Assembly: GCA_950295325.1 (NCBI GenBank)
Contig: OX485805.1
Span: forward strand, 14,431,501 to 14,495,500
DNA from: Polytrichum commune
Taxonomy: Eukaryota; Streptophyta; Polytrichopsida; Polytrichales; Polytrichaceae
Direction of reading: 5' to 3'
DNA: 64,000 nt
Position 1 is the stretch's first letter. Each line of letters starts with the position of its first letter. The notes beneath the pieces were generated by a model. The model was given only the letters and a program-made list of their open reading frames with translations, was not told the DNA's origin and ran no database searches. The translations under genes were made by a program, and so were the position numbers. This document shows, in pieces, positions 36,385-48,344 of the stretch.

Positions 36385-36765
36385 TACCGTCTGTGCACGA
36401 TGAACGTATCTCAACTTACACATGCCAAATCCCATCTATGAAGATGCGCAACATCATCATATGTCGCAAAGCAGCTTGCACTTGATACAAGTTCCACGTT
36501 CCAGAGTACCTTATACCTTACAGGTGTTGTACATGGGTCGTCATGGCAGCAGCAAGGTGAATCGTGCCAGACAGAAACCCTAGGGCCTAAACCCTACTAA
36601 CCCTTCTCTCTCACGTAAGGCTTGTACTCTTTGCAGCAGACACTAGAGTAAGCTCTGGATCTTCTGCACCTGTTTCTTGATTCAATCTCGCTTGTAAATT
36701 ATGAGCATACTCAAAATATAGGTAAGCATAAGGCTTATGTCGACTCACTGTCCATGTTGAAATGA

Positions 36766-36790
36766 AGACAGACAGACAGACAGACAGACA
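36766..36790 (+). repeat. (CAGA)n microsatellite
   Basis: About six CAGA/GACA units. Confidence 0.92.
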
Positions 36791-38977
36791 CTGCCTACAT
36801 ATTTTCATGCTACATGAAGTTGAAATCCGTTGCAAGGAATGAAACGGAGTCATCAAGCCTAATTTCATAGTAGCTGCCTTTGAAGAATCTGCAGTGCAAT
36901 TCTGTAACTTGTTGCAACACGGGAAATATACCAGACATCACCATTTCGTCACCTGCCAGGATTATGTCCTCTTCTTCCTTCCATGCTCTCTCTCGCAGTA
37001 GCAGCGGCAGATTCGTGCAGTATAAATTAATTTTCACCTCTACTTTTAGGGAGAATTTCTAGCGTCGTGGCTGCAAATTAGCAGGTGCATTGACAGAAGA
37101 GCAAGGACCGATCTCCGAGGCAACATCATGCCTAATCCGTAACCTGAAACCCTAATTGCCAGAGTACATAAGTAGTGTATCAATCTGCAGGTTTGAATGT
37201 GCACCAACCACATCGCAGAGTACATCAATCACGTGTTGTCTTGAGATCTTCTCTGATTCAATTTAACCTTGAGGATTTCCTTCTCTTGTGAGAGCAGGTA
37301 AGTAGGTCTTTTCAACGTTAAGAAAGTGTAAGCACATCCACTTCGATGGTTCTCGACAATTTTGAATGTTTGGCACATATAATCTTAGTTTCAGAGAAGA
37401 AGGGTTTAGGGTTGGAGGGTTAGGCCTCTTCCTGAATAAATGAATGAAATCGCTACAAACCACAGCATCAAGAATTCGTACACGCAAAGACCTCTCAAAA
37501 TATACCTATCCCTCAACCTAGGTTCAAAAAACACAAAAGGAATCCGTCCCACTGACACAAATTTCTCCGCCACTATGAAACTTAGAACACAATATTTATC
37601 CATATGTACGTTTGCTTACATAAACTACTCACTTCACTTGAGTCTCTCTCAACTAAGAAGGGACTAAGAAAGGTCACTTGTTCTCTGGCCATCCGAATCA
37701 TATCACGAGCACCTTTTACAGACTGACATTTCATCGCACATGATTTCAGACACCCATGACATACCAACACTGAACGTCAAGAAATGGTTGCATGTAAAAG
37801 CCTGCTGATACAGATCCCTGGATCACTTCTGGCCACATTTACAACTCCCTTCTGAACCTATTAATCTCAGGTTCATTTATTCTAAATGCACGTTATAAGC
37901 ATGGCTTGCTCAGAAAGCATCAGGAAAAAGGACAAATGTAATATATATGTTCATGATATAACTTTTGTCATTAGGTGGAATCATCTGGCGACCTCATGCC
38001 GTAAGTCACTTGTAAACACTGACATGCACTGGGGGAAACTTGGACGTACATGGCTCTTAAATGATCTATTAGTCTTGTCTACTACCGGACTTCTGCTCTA
38101 CAATTTATGTGTAAGCAAGCTGACTATAAGCTGAAAACAATTACCACCTTCCGTATTCAACGGTACAGCAGATAAAAGTTTTCAATTTTGTTTTTGGATT
38201 TGTGCAGACATATGCTGCATTGAAGAGGAAATATTTGTTTGCTATTGAATTGTTCCCTAGGAGGAAATTTACAAAATATATGTTGGGCCATTTCTTCACC
38301 AATTTCACAAATAAGAACCGTTTCTCTGTGAAGGTGTTTTGGATCTGCTACAAAGACTTTAGCAGGAACAATGGAATCTACTGGGAAGAAACAAATCTTT
38401 GAGCTCCATTGGTACTGCTGAATTCTACACACCAGGATGACGCGGTTATAAGATTATGTAACAAAATTTACACCAGTGATCCTGTTCTCGGGTCTGAAAA
38501 GACAGCATGTGCCTTTGAATAAGGATATCGACAGGAATGCCAACAAACACATCTATGCAGTGGAATTTGATACTCACCAGAACTGCAAGTTCCATTTTAT
38601 ACTAGATTACAGTCATCTCAGTTATCAACATCAACAGCATGAACTTACATTGTATGCACCTGTTATGTGGTTTGATTTTCCTCATGCTTACCTCGAGACA
38701 AGCAGCACTCTCGCTTCCTGAATCAACTATAATGTAGGGAACAATAGCATTTGCTTTGGTATTTCTCTGATACCATCGATTGCATTGATATAGCCATAAG
38801 ACAGGTAGAATGGAACTGGGAACAAAAATAACCTGCAGTATGTTTTACTAAAAAATTCCTAGGACAAGGCCACCTCCAAATTTATACTCAAGGGACTTAG
38901 CCCTGCAGATTTGGTGAGAGGAGGGAGGAGGACCATGTCAATAATGTATTCAAAGAGGTTTAAAGTCACGGCACCCA

Positions 38978-41900
38978 TCACACAGTTGTTCGTTTTTGTA
39001 AGAGATGATCCATGAACGAAATACATACTACACTAAGAGGAGGAAAAACATGTGAAGGACAATCTAGCACTGTACCCCATGGTGCTTTTCCAATAGCGCT
39101 CCGCACTTCCAAAGGTGTATCTTTCTTCTTCGCTTTGGATGTCTTGCCATACATAGCTTTGAAAACCGAGGAAGAAATTGGATCCAATAACGGCGTATTC
39201 TCTAATACACGCTTTGGCTCATCTTCGTCCTGGTATGGATTAAACAAGGCAAACTCCCGACTCTGTGTGATAACAGCAAGGCTGCTAGTTACAGACGACG
39301 ACACAATCTCCATTCCAGTCGCCTGGTCCCCATCTCCTTGTACTGCAGAATGTGCTGGTACATTTGGAAAGAAGAGAACTGTGCCCCCCATTCCATTTTG
39401 TACAGTCCAATACCGAAGTGGAACAGGACTGTCAACACCAAACAAAACCAGGATAGCCTCCTTGTTGTGAACACCTGCACACCAAGCCAAATGATGCAGA
39501 ACGGGTTGTCACATGATGTCACATACCAAAAATGAGGAGATAGAACGTGTGGTATTTGGTTGCAATAACATTTTACTCAAAATATCAAGAAGTCAAGCCA
39601 AGGAGCTTGTTTGATTGCACAAAACCTGTAAGGTTGCAAAATGGACAGAAATACACACCTTTGGTTTTAGATGTAGAGGGAACTCCAGCCAATACTGAGA
39701 AATTTGGTCTGGCAGGATCCACAGCTAAAGCTTCCACATGAATCTGCTGGCTCCATTGCACAGAGAGGGTCTTCAGATCCCAAACTGTCAGAAGTGGCCT
39801 ATCTCCAGATGTGGCTGTAATCAAGCAGTTTGACTGATTTACAAATGCCAAATGATATATGGGTAGGGACTCGGGTGAATTCGATAGCACCCTAATCAAA
39901 CCATTTGTAGATGGATTCCACAATGTTAATAAATCCGATGCCGCAGCTGCAAGCAGACTTCCGTCAGGAGAAAATGCTGCTGCTAGGATAGGTTTTTGCC
40001 TGTAACTTCCAACTGAACGGCACCTCCAGCTCAATCCTGATGACTTCTTATAAGGGCTTGGAACCCACACTTTAAAACCTATATCGGAACAGCTCACAGC
40101 CATAAACTCTTGTGGGTGGAACAAAACAGAAGATATATCTGTGCACACAACACTACATCGTCAGTCACTAAACAATGTCTGTGCAAATACCCAACAGCAT
40201 TGGCGGTACAGTGATGGATCATCTGGAAGCCAACTGAGTTGAAAACCCTAACCTCTACACCTTCAAGGTTTCTGAAATCCAAACCTTCTTCTGGATAGCA
40301 TCCTCGCTTGTGCATATGAAACTTAGCTTATCTAGCAGATAAAGAGGGGAAAGATGCATCTACCACTAAACCACTAACCATGAGGCTCATCAATTTGTGT
40401 GTTCATAGAATATTGCAGACTTCCAGGCTGCCGATCCCAGAACTTTAAACAAGTACCCCCACCAACCTCCTGCTCTGCCATCCGCACATCAACAGTTGCC
40501 ATGCTTGATCCATCTGCTGAGAATGCTACATGTGTCACAAATGTGGATGGTGCCTCTTGTCGCCCATTCCTACCACCACCAGTAATATAATTTCGAGGAG
40601 TGACTTGTAACTCAGTTACATGCAGGTCACTGGCTGCATCATAGAACTGGAGAGACAGATTATGTGTTGGTACCACAATTCTCCCTTCTTGAGGCTCCAC
40701 GCATGCCCTTGAAGGATATACTCTTAATTCCTGAGGAAGTAGGAAAGGGGGCTTTATACCTTGGATACTTCTTTCAACTTCCAATCTCCCAATATTCACA
40801 AACTTAACTGCATTGTCCAAACAGGAGATGGCATAGAACGAGGCATTTGGCGAAGCGGCAATCGAAACAACTGGGCCACCAAGACGGGGCAGATACTGAC
40901 GCCTTCCTGTGTCCAACTGCCAAATGACCAGCACTCCTTCCATTCCACCTGACAAAAGATGAACTCCGTCGCTAGAGAAAAGTAGAAATTTCACGTCACG
41001 AGCATGCCAATGGTAAGTCGTCAAGGATCCCGCATCATCGTCATTTCGTACTCCTCCACTCTCCACAATTTCTTCTTTAGGTTTCTGAGGGGTACGACCT
41101 TTCTTGCCAGCACTCTTCCCTGTTCCATCACTAGTTGTTGGAACAAAGTTTCGTTCACCTACATTCTCCCATATGAGGATGCGACCGCTCACGTCTCCTC
41201 CCGCTACCCTAGTTTCTGTGCTGTCAAATGCAAGAGCAGTCATAATTTTTGTATGATGTAACAATGTATATGGGATAGAGATTGCACCCTCCAAAGTCCC
41301 TCGTGGTACTTTCCATATCCAAATTTTTTTCATGTCCGCCATGCCTACCAATCCACCTGAAGGAGCCACATATAGGGCTTCCGGAGATGGCATCTTAGCT
41401 AAATATCCTGGTAATGGCTTCCCTGTTGTCAGATTGTGCAACACCACTCTTTTGGTAAAGGCATCCCAACTCTGCTGCTGTTTCTGCACATTGCAAATTC
41501 CCATTTCCATTTTAGATTGCTCATAACTAGAACTACATATCATGGATGGCCAGTCAAATCCTAACCCTTCGTTTCTGCAATTTCCTCACCTCCTCATCCC
41601 AAACCCTGCAAAACCAAAAGGACACGCCTCCATGACATCCATGAGACGTATCAGGGAAGACATGTGGCAGGTCGCATTTTCATTCCCATTATGCATTCCT
41701 CATGACTAGAACTACTACCATCCATTGCCATTCAATCTAACGCTTGCTTTCTGCAATTTCCTCACCTCCTCATTCCGAAGCCTTGCTTTCTGGAACTCGA
41801 ATACAAAGGACATGCCTCCACAATAACTGCAATTGCGGGAAGACATGTAGCAGTTCACGTTTCTCTACCTACCAGCGATGGTCATTCAACCCTAATCCTT

Positions 41901-42358
41901 TCTTTCTGCAACTCTAATGCAAAGCACACATCTCCATAATGACCGCAATTTCGGGAAAGCATGCAGCAGGTCGCATTTTCATTTCCATTTCCATTATGCA
42001 TTGCTCATGACTGGAACTACGTACCACCCATTATATTCAACCCTAACCCTTGCTGTCTGCAATTTCCTTGCATCCTCACCCCTAATCCTTGCTTTCTGCC
42101 ACTCTAATCAAAAGGATACGCATCCACAATGACTGCAATTGCTGGAAGGCATGTAGCAGGTCAAGTTTCCATTTCCATTATGCTTTGCTCGTGGTCGATG
42201 GTCATTCAACCCTAACCCTTTTGTTTCTGCAATTTCTTTGCCCCAAAACGTTGTTTTCTGGAACCCAAATCAAAAGAACGTGCCACCACAATGACTGCAA
42301 TTGCGCGAAGGCATGTAGCAGTTCACCTTTCTCTCTATCTCAGAAATCAATCAACAAG

Positions 42359-42425
<67 letters not shown>

Positions 42426-42821
42426 GAGACTGACCTCCTTACTCCAGGTAACTGACAGGAAAGCCACCAAGTTCCTGGCCTTTCCATCCGCCCTCTCAGC
42501 AGCCACGGGCTTTCGAAGGTCAGGAATGGCCATAGAGTGAATGGGCATCCCCACCGTGACAGTCCTGAGCAAGGCACCCGTGCTGTAATCCCACATGCGA
42601 ATTGTCCCATCCTCGGACGACGTCCACGCATGCTGCAAAGACACCTGCGCCACCACCACCACGCTGGTCACCCACCCTGTGTGACCTCGCAATTGCGTCG
42701 CCAGCAGCCCGGTGGCTACACTGTACACTGAGACTGTGCACGCTGTGCACACCAGCAACCGCTTTCCATCGCTCGAAAACACCGGCCCCCTCTCCACCAA
42801 GCTCGCCCCTCCCCTCACCAT
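38978..42821 (-). CDS. WDR75: WDR75/UTP17 (NAN1), U3 snoRNP WD40 protein (822 aa, 4 exons)
   Basis: Exons in coding order are 42821-42435, 41483-40379, 40138-39659 and 39474-38978. Phases are 0, 1, 1 and the product is 822 residues, close to the usual family length of about 800-830. The start at 42821 gives MVRGGASLV, as in plant orthologues; an in-frame GTG 33 bp upstream is not used. WD40 repeats are visible throughout, for example SSEDGTIRMWD, HARDVKFLLFSSDGVHLLSGG and SCSDIGFKVW, forming two propellers. The C-terminus ends in FMDHLLQKRTTV, the conserved tail of this family. A lysine-rich stretch (GKKGRTPQKPK) sits in a loop of the first propeller. Known role: t-UTP/UTP-A part of the nucleolar small-subunit processome, needed for pre-rRNA transcription and 18S processing. 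Telo-box motifs occur upstream and in intron 1, as in many plant ribosome-biogenesis genes. The acceptor at 41483 is the least certain junction, but a repeat array ends just outside it. Confidence 0.93.
41495..42330 (-). repeat. Degenerate tandem array filling WDR75 intron 1
   Basis: At least five copies of a 115-190 bp unit, marked by ACATGTAGCAGG-like blocks at about 41658, 41842, 41957, 42147 and 42309, and CATTATGCATTGCTCATGAC-like blocks at about 41514, 41688, 41990 and 42176. Three copies carry the telo-box AACCCTAA (41888, 42039, 42208). The array stops about 10 bp short of the exon 2 acceptor. Confidence 0.85.
42361..42427 (+). repeat. (GA)n microsatellite touching the WDR75 exon 1 donor site
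   Basis: About 28 GA units with one TA break. In the sense direction the intron begins GTCAGT and then runs straight into CT repeats. Confidence 0.95.
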
Positions 42822-42834
42822 TCCTGCTCCGGGT

Positions 42835-43120
42835 TTCACCAGATTTTTTGGCACTCAGACTGCGAACCACCTTCTACCTATTTAGGAAGCCACAAATTTA
42901 GGAAGCCTGGTTACCTATCTACCTATGTATCGCAGTATCGATGTTGCGGTGGAGCAACGGGACAAACTCTGCTCTGCTCTGCCACCTTTTGGTCCCGTTT
43001 CTACAGATTTTTTTTGGCAGTCCGGCTCGAAACTTGATGGTGAAATTGTAGTGGATACCTACCTAGGTATCGCAGTATTGATGTGATGAAGGAACGTGAT
43101 GCGTGATGAGGCCTGCAATG
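42835..43120. repeat. Tandem duplication in the WDR75 5' region
   Basis: Units of about 160 bp: AGATTTTTTGGCACTCAGAC (42840) against AGATTTTTTTTGGCAGTCCG (43004), and TATGTATCGCAGTATCGATG (42923) against TAGGTATCGCAGTATTGATG (43065). The duplication lies just upstream of the start codon. Confidence 0.75.
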
Positions 43121-43186
43121 TGATCCACGCAGCAGCCCAGCCCTGACCTGCGAGAGATGGCGCCGGGACACTGCTGCGAGGGCCAA

Positions 43187-43206
43187 GGGTTTAGGGTTTA
43201 GGGTTT
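43187..43206 (-). promoter_or_regulatory. Triple telo-box upstream of WDR75
   Basis: Three TTTAGGG units in a row (AAACCCTAAACCCTAAACCC on the gene strand), about 370-385 bp upstream of the start codon. Telo-boxes are known promoter elements of plant ribosomal-protein and ribosome-biogenesis genes, which fits this gene. Confidence 0.65.
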
Positions 43207-43209
43207 CGG

Positions 43210-44735
43210 TTTGGATTCTCCAGGCGCTAGTTAACCCCTGTGGGCATCTCCACCCGTAGCACTTCAACTCTACACTTAAATTTGAGGGGCAGGCAATTAC
43301 TGTAACCCCTAAAGGCCCAAAATCGTCTAATTCACAAGCTTATTTGTAGATCTGACCGTATGGATGGAAGCTTTGTGAAGTTAACATGATCTACATGAAA
43401 TTTTAAGTTGTTCACATGTTTAAAATCATAAGATTATAACGCAAACGTGTACATTGGTATTATCAATCCAAAGAACTGCCTTGACAAAAACACGTCAACC
43501 TCTCTGCCTTGAAAGGTTGAGGGGTGTGGCTTTAGTATGGACACTTCACAGTTCCAACTCCACATGCAATTTTGAGTGTGGGATCTTGGATCAGATTGGG
43601 AGTTGTCTCATCTGCTTTAGCGAATGCGAACTCGACACATAGATTGTTGTTTCGAGTTTTGAAAGCGGAGTTGAGAATAAAACTTGTGAGGAGTCAAAGT
43701 CAATATTATCTTTCTCTTCAAAAAATCACATACACCCTCCCAATTGGGTTCATAAAGGAACATGTGTATCGGTGTTTATATATTGAGCATATGCTCCAAT
43801 CTCATTATGACTTATGTTGTTTGGTGTTTGCTCATAACTACAAGCCTTGTCATGTCACACTCAAGTACAACTGTTTATTGACACAATTTTCCAAAGAGAG
43901 TTGTATAACCCTCATTTAACCCCTCTATAATGTATGTGTTGTTCGTTCCGAGTGGTGTATAATGTCGTGACATCATGATGCGCATGTTGATCTTTTGTAT
44001 CAATGTATATAATGTGGCATATAGTAGATGAAAACAAAAGACATGTGCAATTAACACAACATTCCTTAGAAAATTATGAAATTAATTCAAAGAGAGTAAT
44101 AACTACATTAGCATTTTGTCCCCACTTTGCTTCCAAAAATTTGTGATGATCACTCCCAGAAGATGAATGACAAATTTTGACAATCCTGCCACTCATAGAA
44201 CAAGCAATGCATTTTCTTATCATTATATGGCATTTATGATTTAGTCAACCATATCAAGTTTTTCATCGAAACAATGAGATGTTGTGTGTTATGATATTTG
44301 TACTAGATTACTTCTAAATTCATTGTAAGTTGTTTAAATACGACCTTTTTTTTTACCATATTGATGTGATCCTCCAACCATGTCTCGTGACAACTTCTCC
44401 TTTGTGGCAATTCTCAATAGACCCTTGAGAATATTCATTAGTAGCACCTTTATAATGTCTAATACCTCTCCCATACTTTGAGGGTTATAATTTAATGGAA
44501 TAACCCCCACACACAATTGAAAGAAAAGAAAGATGACTTTAATGTTACCACTTGCATGAAATATGGCCATTTTTGAGTTGGTCTAAACATGTATGTGATT
44601 CACACACAATTGAAATGGCCTCCATGTATGAATATAAAAGCAATTGGGCCACACATCCATTCATTCTTGGAATTTGCCATGTAGTTTTTCTCTTGTTGAT
44701 TATACCTTCCACAACATTCAAAATAACATTGAATA
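43210..44735. other. Gene-free stretch
   Basis: Contains an inverted R7 copy at about 43545-43730. No recognisable ORF. Confidence 0.45.
43545..43730 (-). repeat. Dispersed repeat family R7 (copy 5)
   Basis: CAGATTGGGAGTTGTCTCAT, CGAGTTTTGAAAGCGGAGTT and GAGGAGTCAAAGTCAATATT, the reverse of the plus copies. Confidence 0.5.
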
Positions 44736-44737
44736 CC

Positions 44738-44935
44738 TAATCCGATTGGTATGGGTTACCATTTGGAGTTAGTACATCTCTCTCTCTCTATGTATGCATG
44801 TATGAATATTCATCGAGGATATGATTTTTAATCATGTAAGTTTTTTCATGTTCTTTGACATTGTTTTTTTTGTTTGAATTACAAAATGATAAACATGTAT
44901 CTAAATGGTAGCCCACACTAATATGACTAATTGGT
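44738..44935. mobile_element. MITE family R4, diverged copy
   Basis: GTATGGGTTACCATTTGGAG at the left and AAATGGTAGCCCACACTAAT at the right form inverted ends like the other R4 copies. Confidence 0.55.
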
Positions 44936-47660
44936 GAACCATCATTGTAAATTTGACACAAATAAAATGCGAACCATTAAGAGGACAATAACAAGAAGAG
45001 TCTATTCCCTTTTTGTAACCATGCTTAAGAACCCTAATAAGAGTTAATATTCTTACATATTCAAGTGGTCAAGTGGACTAAACAAGGCTTGTGACTTTGT
45101 CAAATGTATGGAACTTAACTTAGGACGTGCACTTGGGACTTTGCCCTTCTCACTTTGGCACCCCAAGTCCCACAAAGTGCATCTTCTTATAGGACCCATG
45201 AGTTGGGACCTTCTCCTCTACATGAGACTATGTAGAGCGGGACATGGGACACGGTGTAAAGTGAACATAAGTCTCGTAGTCTACAAAGCACATAATTGTA
45301 AAGGCAAATTGGAAACAAGTGGGACCTTAGTCAAAATATATTAAGAGGTATGCGATTGAGCTCCAATGCAGCCCTTCTTTTTATTGAGACTTAGGGCCAC
45401 TTCACAAACGAGACTGAGAGCCCGTGACCATTACACTTCGAGCACTCTCATTGGTGGAAAAGGTGGAGCTAGTCCAAGTTCAATACACACTATGCTTGAG
45501 GGACCAACGGAGTATGTGAATGCAAGATGGATGTAAAGTCTACATGGATTCCTACATGGCATCAAATGGATCATGTTCATGGTTATTTGGACTAATTGAT
45601 AAATTTTTATTTTTATTTTAAAAAAAAAAACTTCTTGGAGGCAGGCCTAACACAAAACCAGGAGACCAAGGCATTCTGAACGTTCATAATCGTTGATTTA
45701 TTCTATTTTATCATGTATGAGGACCCACATGAATAGAAATTCATTGAAATAGCATTTGGTCGAGGGCCTAGTCACATTTGGTTTCACACTACATTTGAGG
45801 GTCCGTGACCACACTACATGATCTTGGAGGTGTCTCAGGATGGTGTAAGGTAACTAGAAATATTGATGGATGATTGAATATTCTAACCATATCTGTCAGT
45901 GTGGAAGCAGAGGATGATGGGAGCAAGACAACTCCCAATTGAAGATGGATGGACTGAAGCTAGACAACTCCACATTTAGTACATTGGAATTAGACCATTC
46001 CATATTGAGAACATGTGCACATGAGTTAGACAACTCTCGATGAGGTGCATTGGAATTAGACAATTCCAAATATAAAAATGGATGAAAGAATCAAGTTGGA
46101 ATTAGGCAGTTCCAACTGGAAGAATGTGATTGAACTAAAAGATGGAAGAAGGTTGTAGAATAACAGAGGATACAAGATCCATAGTAGAACTAAAAGATAG
46201 AGTTATGAATATAATACTTTTACTATATATGAAAATTGGAAGTAAAAGTAGTGCCTTTGGCATTAGAGGAAGCTCAAAGGAGGACATAGGATCTTTTTTT
46301 GTCTCTCTCTTATGATCGAGTGGTTGAGCTTAGACCAAGATCTAATTGGTCTATGATTGTAATTATATGTTACAAGGAAAATAAATTGAGTTCTTCAACT
46401 TATCATTTTGACTGATAATTGTTATTATGAAAGTTGGTGACAAACATGTGGGAGGTTTGTTACAAAAGGCCCTTGGACAATTTCTTTTGAGCTCTCACAA
46501 TTTCATGGTCACGGCTCTTGGCTCATGTGTGAAGTGACCCTTATATTAGACCTTATAGAATCATCCACCACATGTGTTGATTAAGTGCAATTCCTGCAAA
46601 AACCACTCCATAAAAACAACACATGTACTATCCTATGTATAGGTAATATGTACAACAATTCATTGATACGGCTACGTTGAGTGCCCAACCCCCCCCCCCC
46701 CCCCCGAGCTTCATACAAAACTAACAACTTCTCCCTATTTGCGGTGCATGCTCAAAACAATCTCTTTCAATCAAGCAAGGGCTAAACAAATTACATGTAC
46801 ACATGTTGGGATGCAAAAGAAAAATTACCTCTTTTGTTTTGTGGGTTGCCGATCCAAAGTCCCTCATCTTTGGTGCATTAAATGATTCCTTAATTTTCGT
46901 ATCATTAACATGGGTGACCACAAAGTAATTGATTTTTGGTCATAGGGCCAAATCATCAATTTCCAATCATATGTTGGAGATATATCTTTTCACAAGATGT
47001 TTCAATTTGGGTTATGATGCATGTTTTGATCATTGGGATTGAGCAAAAGACATGATTTGTAGATCCTACATCATTGAGAAAATTGCAATTCGAGTGCCCT
47101 AAATGCAAACCAAATTCTATAGGTGCTTCAATCATGTGCCTCTTATAACTGTCCTTTGAATCTTCTTACATACTAATGAATACATACCATCTCTTCCACA
47201 ATCAAAAAATTGGGTGGAATATTCTGTTTACATTCTTTTTAATGCCACAAAATATTCACCAATCCAAAAATGGTCCAATCATGTTTGAAGTTTGGTGACA
47301 ACTTAAACATACATTTGCTTATTTATGTAGGATTTCACTTTAGAATTTTGCGCTCCTTGAAGCAAAACATAATTTACTCATATGCAGTGATATAGCTTTT
47401 TGAAAAAAAGGCTTATGAATTTAGGGGTTGAAGGAAACTGGGTCTTGATATGAGGGTGCTTGAAATGGGAGTTAAATCCGAAGTGAATACTAATCTCCTA
47501 TTGAACCGTGGGGAGGAAGTGCCACTTGTGGGTGAACTTGAAGCGACATGTTCATTATGAGGCGCAACTTACTTGATAATGAACACCCATCAAGGTATAT
47601 GGATCTTACATGATCACTTGTTTAAATCAAACACATGTAACAAAGTCATATAAGATAAGT
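44936..47660. other. Gene-free stretch with a short-motif array
   Basis: About 45915-46115 holds six or so copies of a TTAGACAACTCC-like motif at 30-50 bp spacing. A poly-C run lies at 46689-46705. An AAGTCCCAC-rich patch at 45120-45250 may be a decayed relative of the element at 48435. No gene recognised. Confidence 0.45.
45915..46115 (+). repeat. Irregular array of a TAGACAA(C/T)TCC motif
   Basis: Occurrences such as AAGACAACTCCC, CTAGACAACTCCAC, TTAGACCATTCC, TTAGACAACTCTC, TTAGACAATTCC and TTAGGCAGTTCC alternate with GATG-rich spacers and a GCATTGGA-like lead. Confidence 0.6.
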
Positions 47661-47664
47661 ACAC

Positions 47665-47935
47665 CAAAAAGACACGTGTCATGATATTATTGGACTACGT
47701 GCTCAAAATATAAACACCATTCTATGTTTGATTGCTAACATAATTAGGAAGATCTACTATGTGATCTTAGAAGAAAGATGATATTCACTTTACCCTCCTA
47801 TAACATTTGCATCTCAACTCCAATTTAAAATTTGAAATGATGATCCATGTCGCATGATTGCCTAGTGATTAGACAATTCCATTTCCAATCCAACAACCAA
47901 AATTGTATGTGGGAGTTGGAAGTGCCCCCATTGGG
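47665..47935 (+). repeat. R6 left part joined to R7 (copy 6)
   Basis: CACGTGTCATGATATTATTG and GGACTACGTGCTCAAAATAT (R6) pass into CATCTCAACTCCAATTT and GATTAGACAATTCCATTTCC (R7). This suggests that R6 and R7 are parts of one larger ancestral element. Confidence 0.55.
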
Positions 47936-48057
47936 ACCACATGATTTGACTAAGAACCAATGAGCATATTTGATTACCTTCACATCATACTAATGATAAG
48001 TTACACAATCCAAAGCATTCTATTTGTAGATTCCTATACCTACTACGTGACCAATTA

Positions 48058-48225
48058 GAAGAAAGGGAATCTTCATTTTACCCTCTAGAATGTTTGCATA
48101 TCAACTCCGATTTTTGAGATTTAAATTGACGATCATGTTGATTCACACAATTGCTAACCATATGAGACAATTCTCAATGAGATCTAACAACCAATTTATC
48201 AATGGCATTGGAAGTGCCCCCCCAA
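48058..48225 (+). repeat. Dispersed repeat family R7 (copy 7)
   Basis: GAATCTTCATTTTACCCTCT, CATATCAACTCCGATTTTTG and GAGACAATTCTCAATGAGAT. Confidence 0.55.
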
Positions 48226-48344
48226 TAAAGTTGCAAGACTTGACTCAAGGTAGATGTCTACTAGTCCAACATAGCAGTTATTTGAAAACCCGTCTTTAAA
48301 TGGTATGTGATTAGGCATGGATTAAACCAACATTAAAAAAATGG

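Larger units (their letters stand above)
32350..38977. other. Long spacer with no recognised gene
   Basis: The first few hundred bases are probably the 5' UTR and promoter of the RING gene, including a GA-rich tract near 32420-32450. Several ORFs of 60-110 codons occur, but none shows a known motif or a convincing spliced model. A short inverted repeat (AGTAAGTGAGTGG against CCACTCGCTTACT) lies at 33608-33656. GA (36359-36384) and CAGA (36766-36790) microsatellites are present. A transcribed non-coding gene cannot be excluded. Confidence 0.45.

Noticed and set aside
39012-39470. 152-codon plus-strand ORF
   Set aside because: Shadow of WDR75 exon 4 on the opposite strand, with no independent similarity.
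42089-42433. Plus-strand ORF of 114 codons ending in Glu-Arg repeats
   Set aside because: Antisense to WDR75 intron 1. It is built from the intron repeat array and the GA microsatellite.
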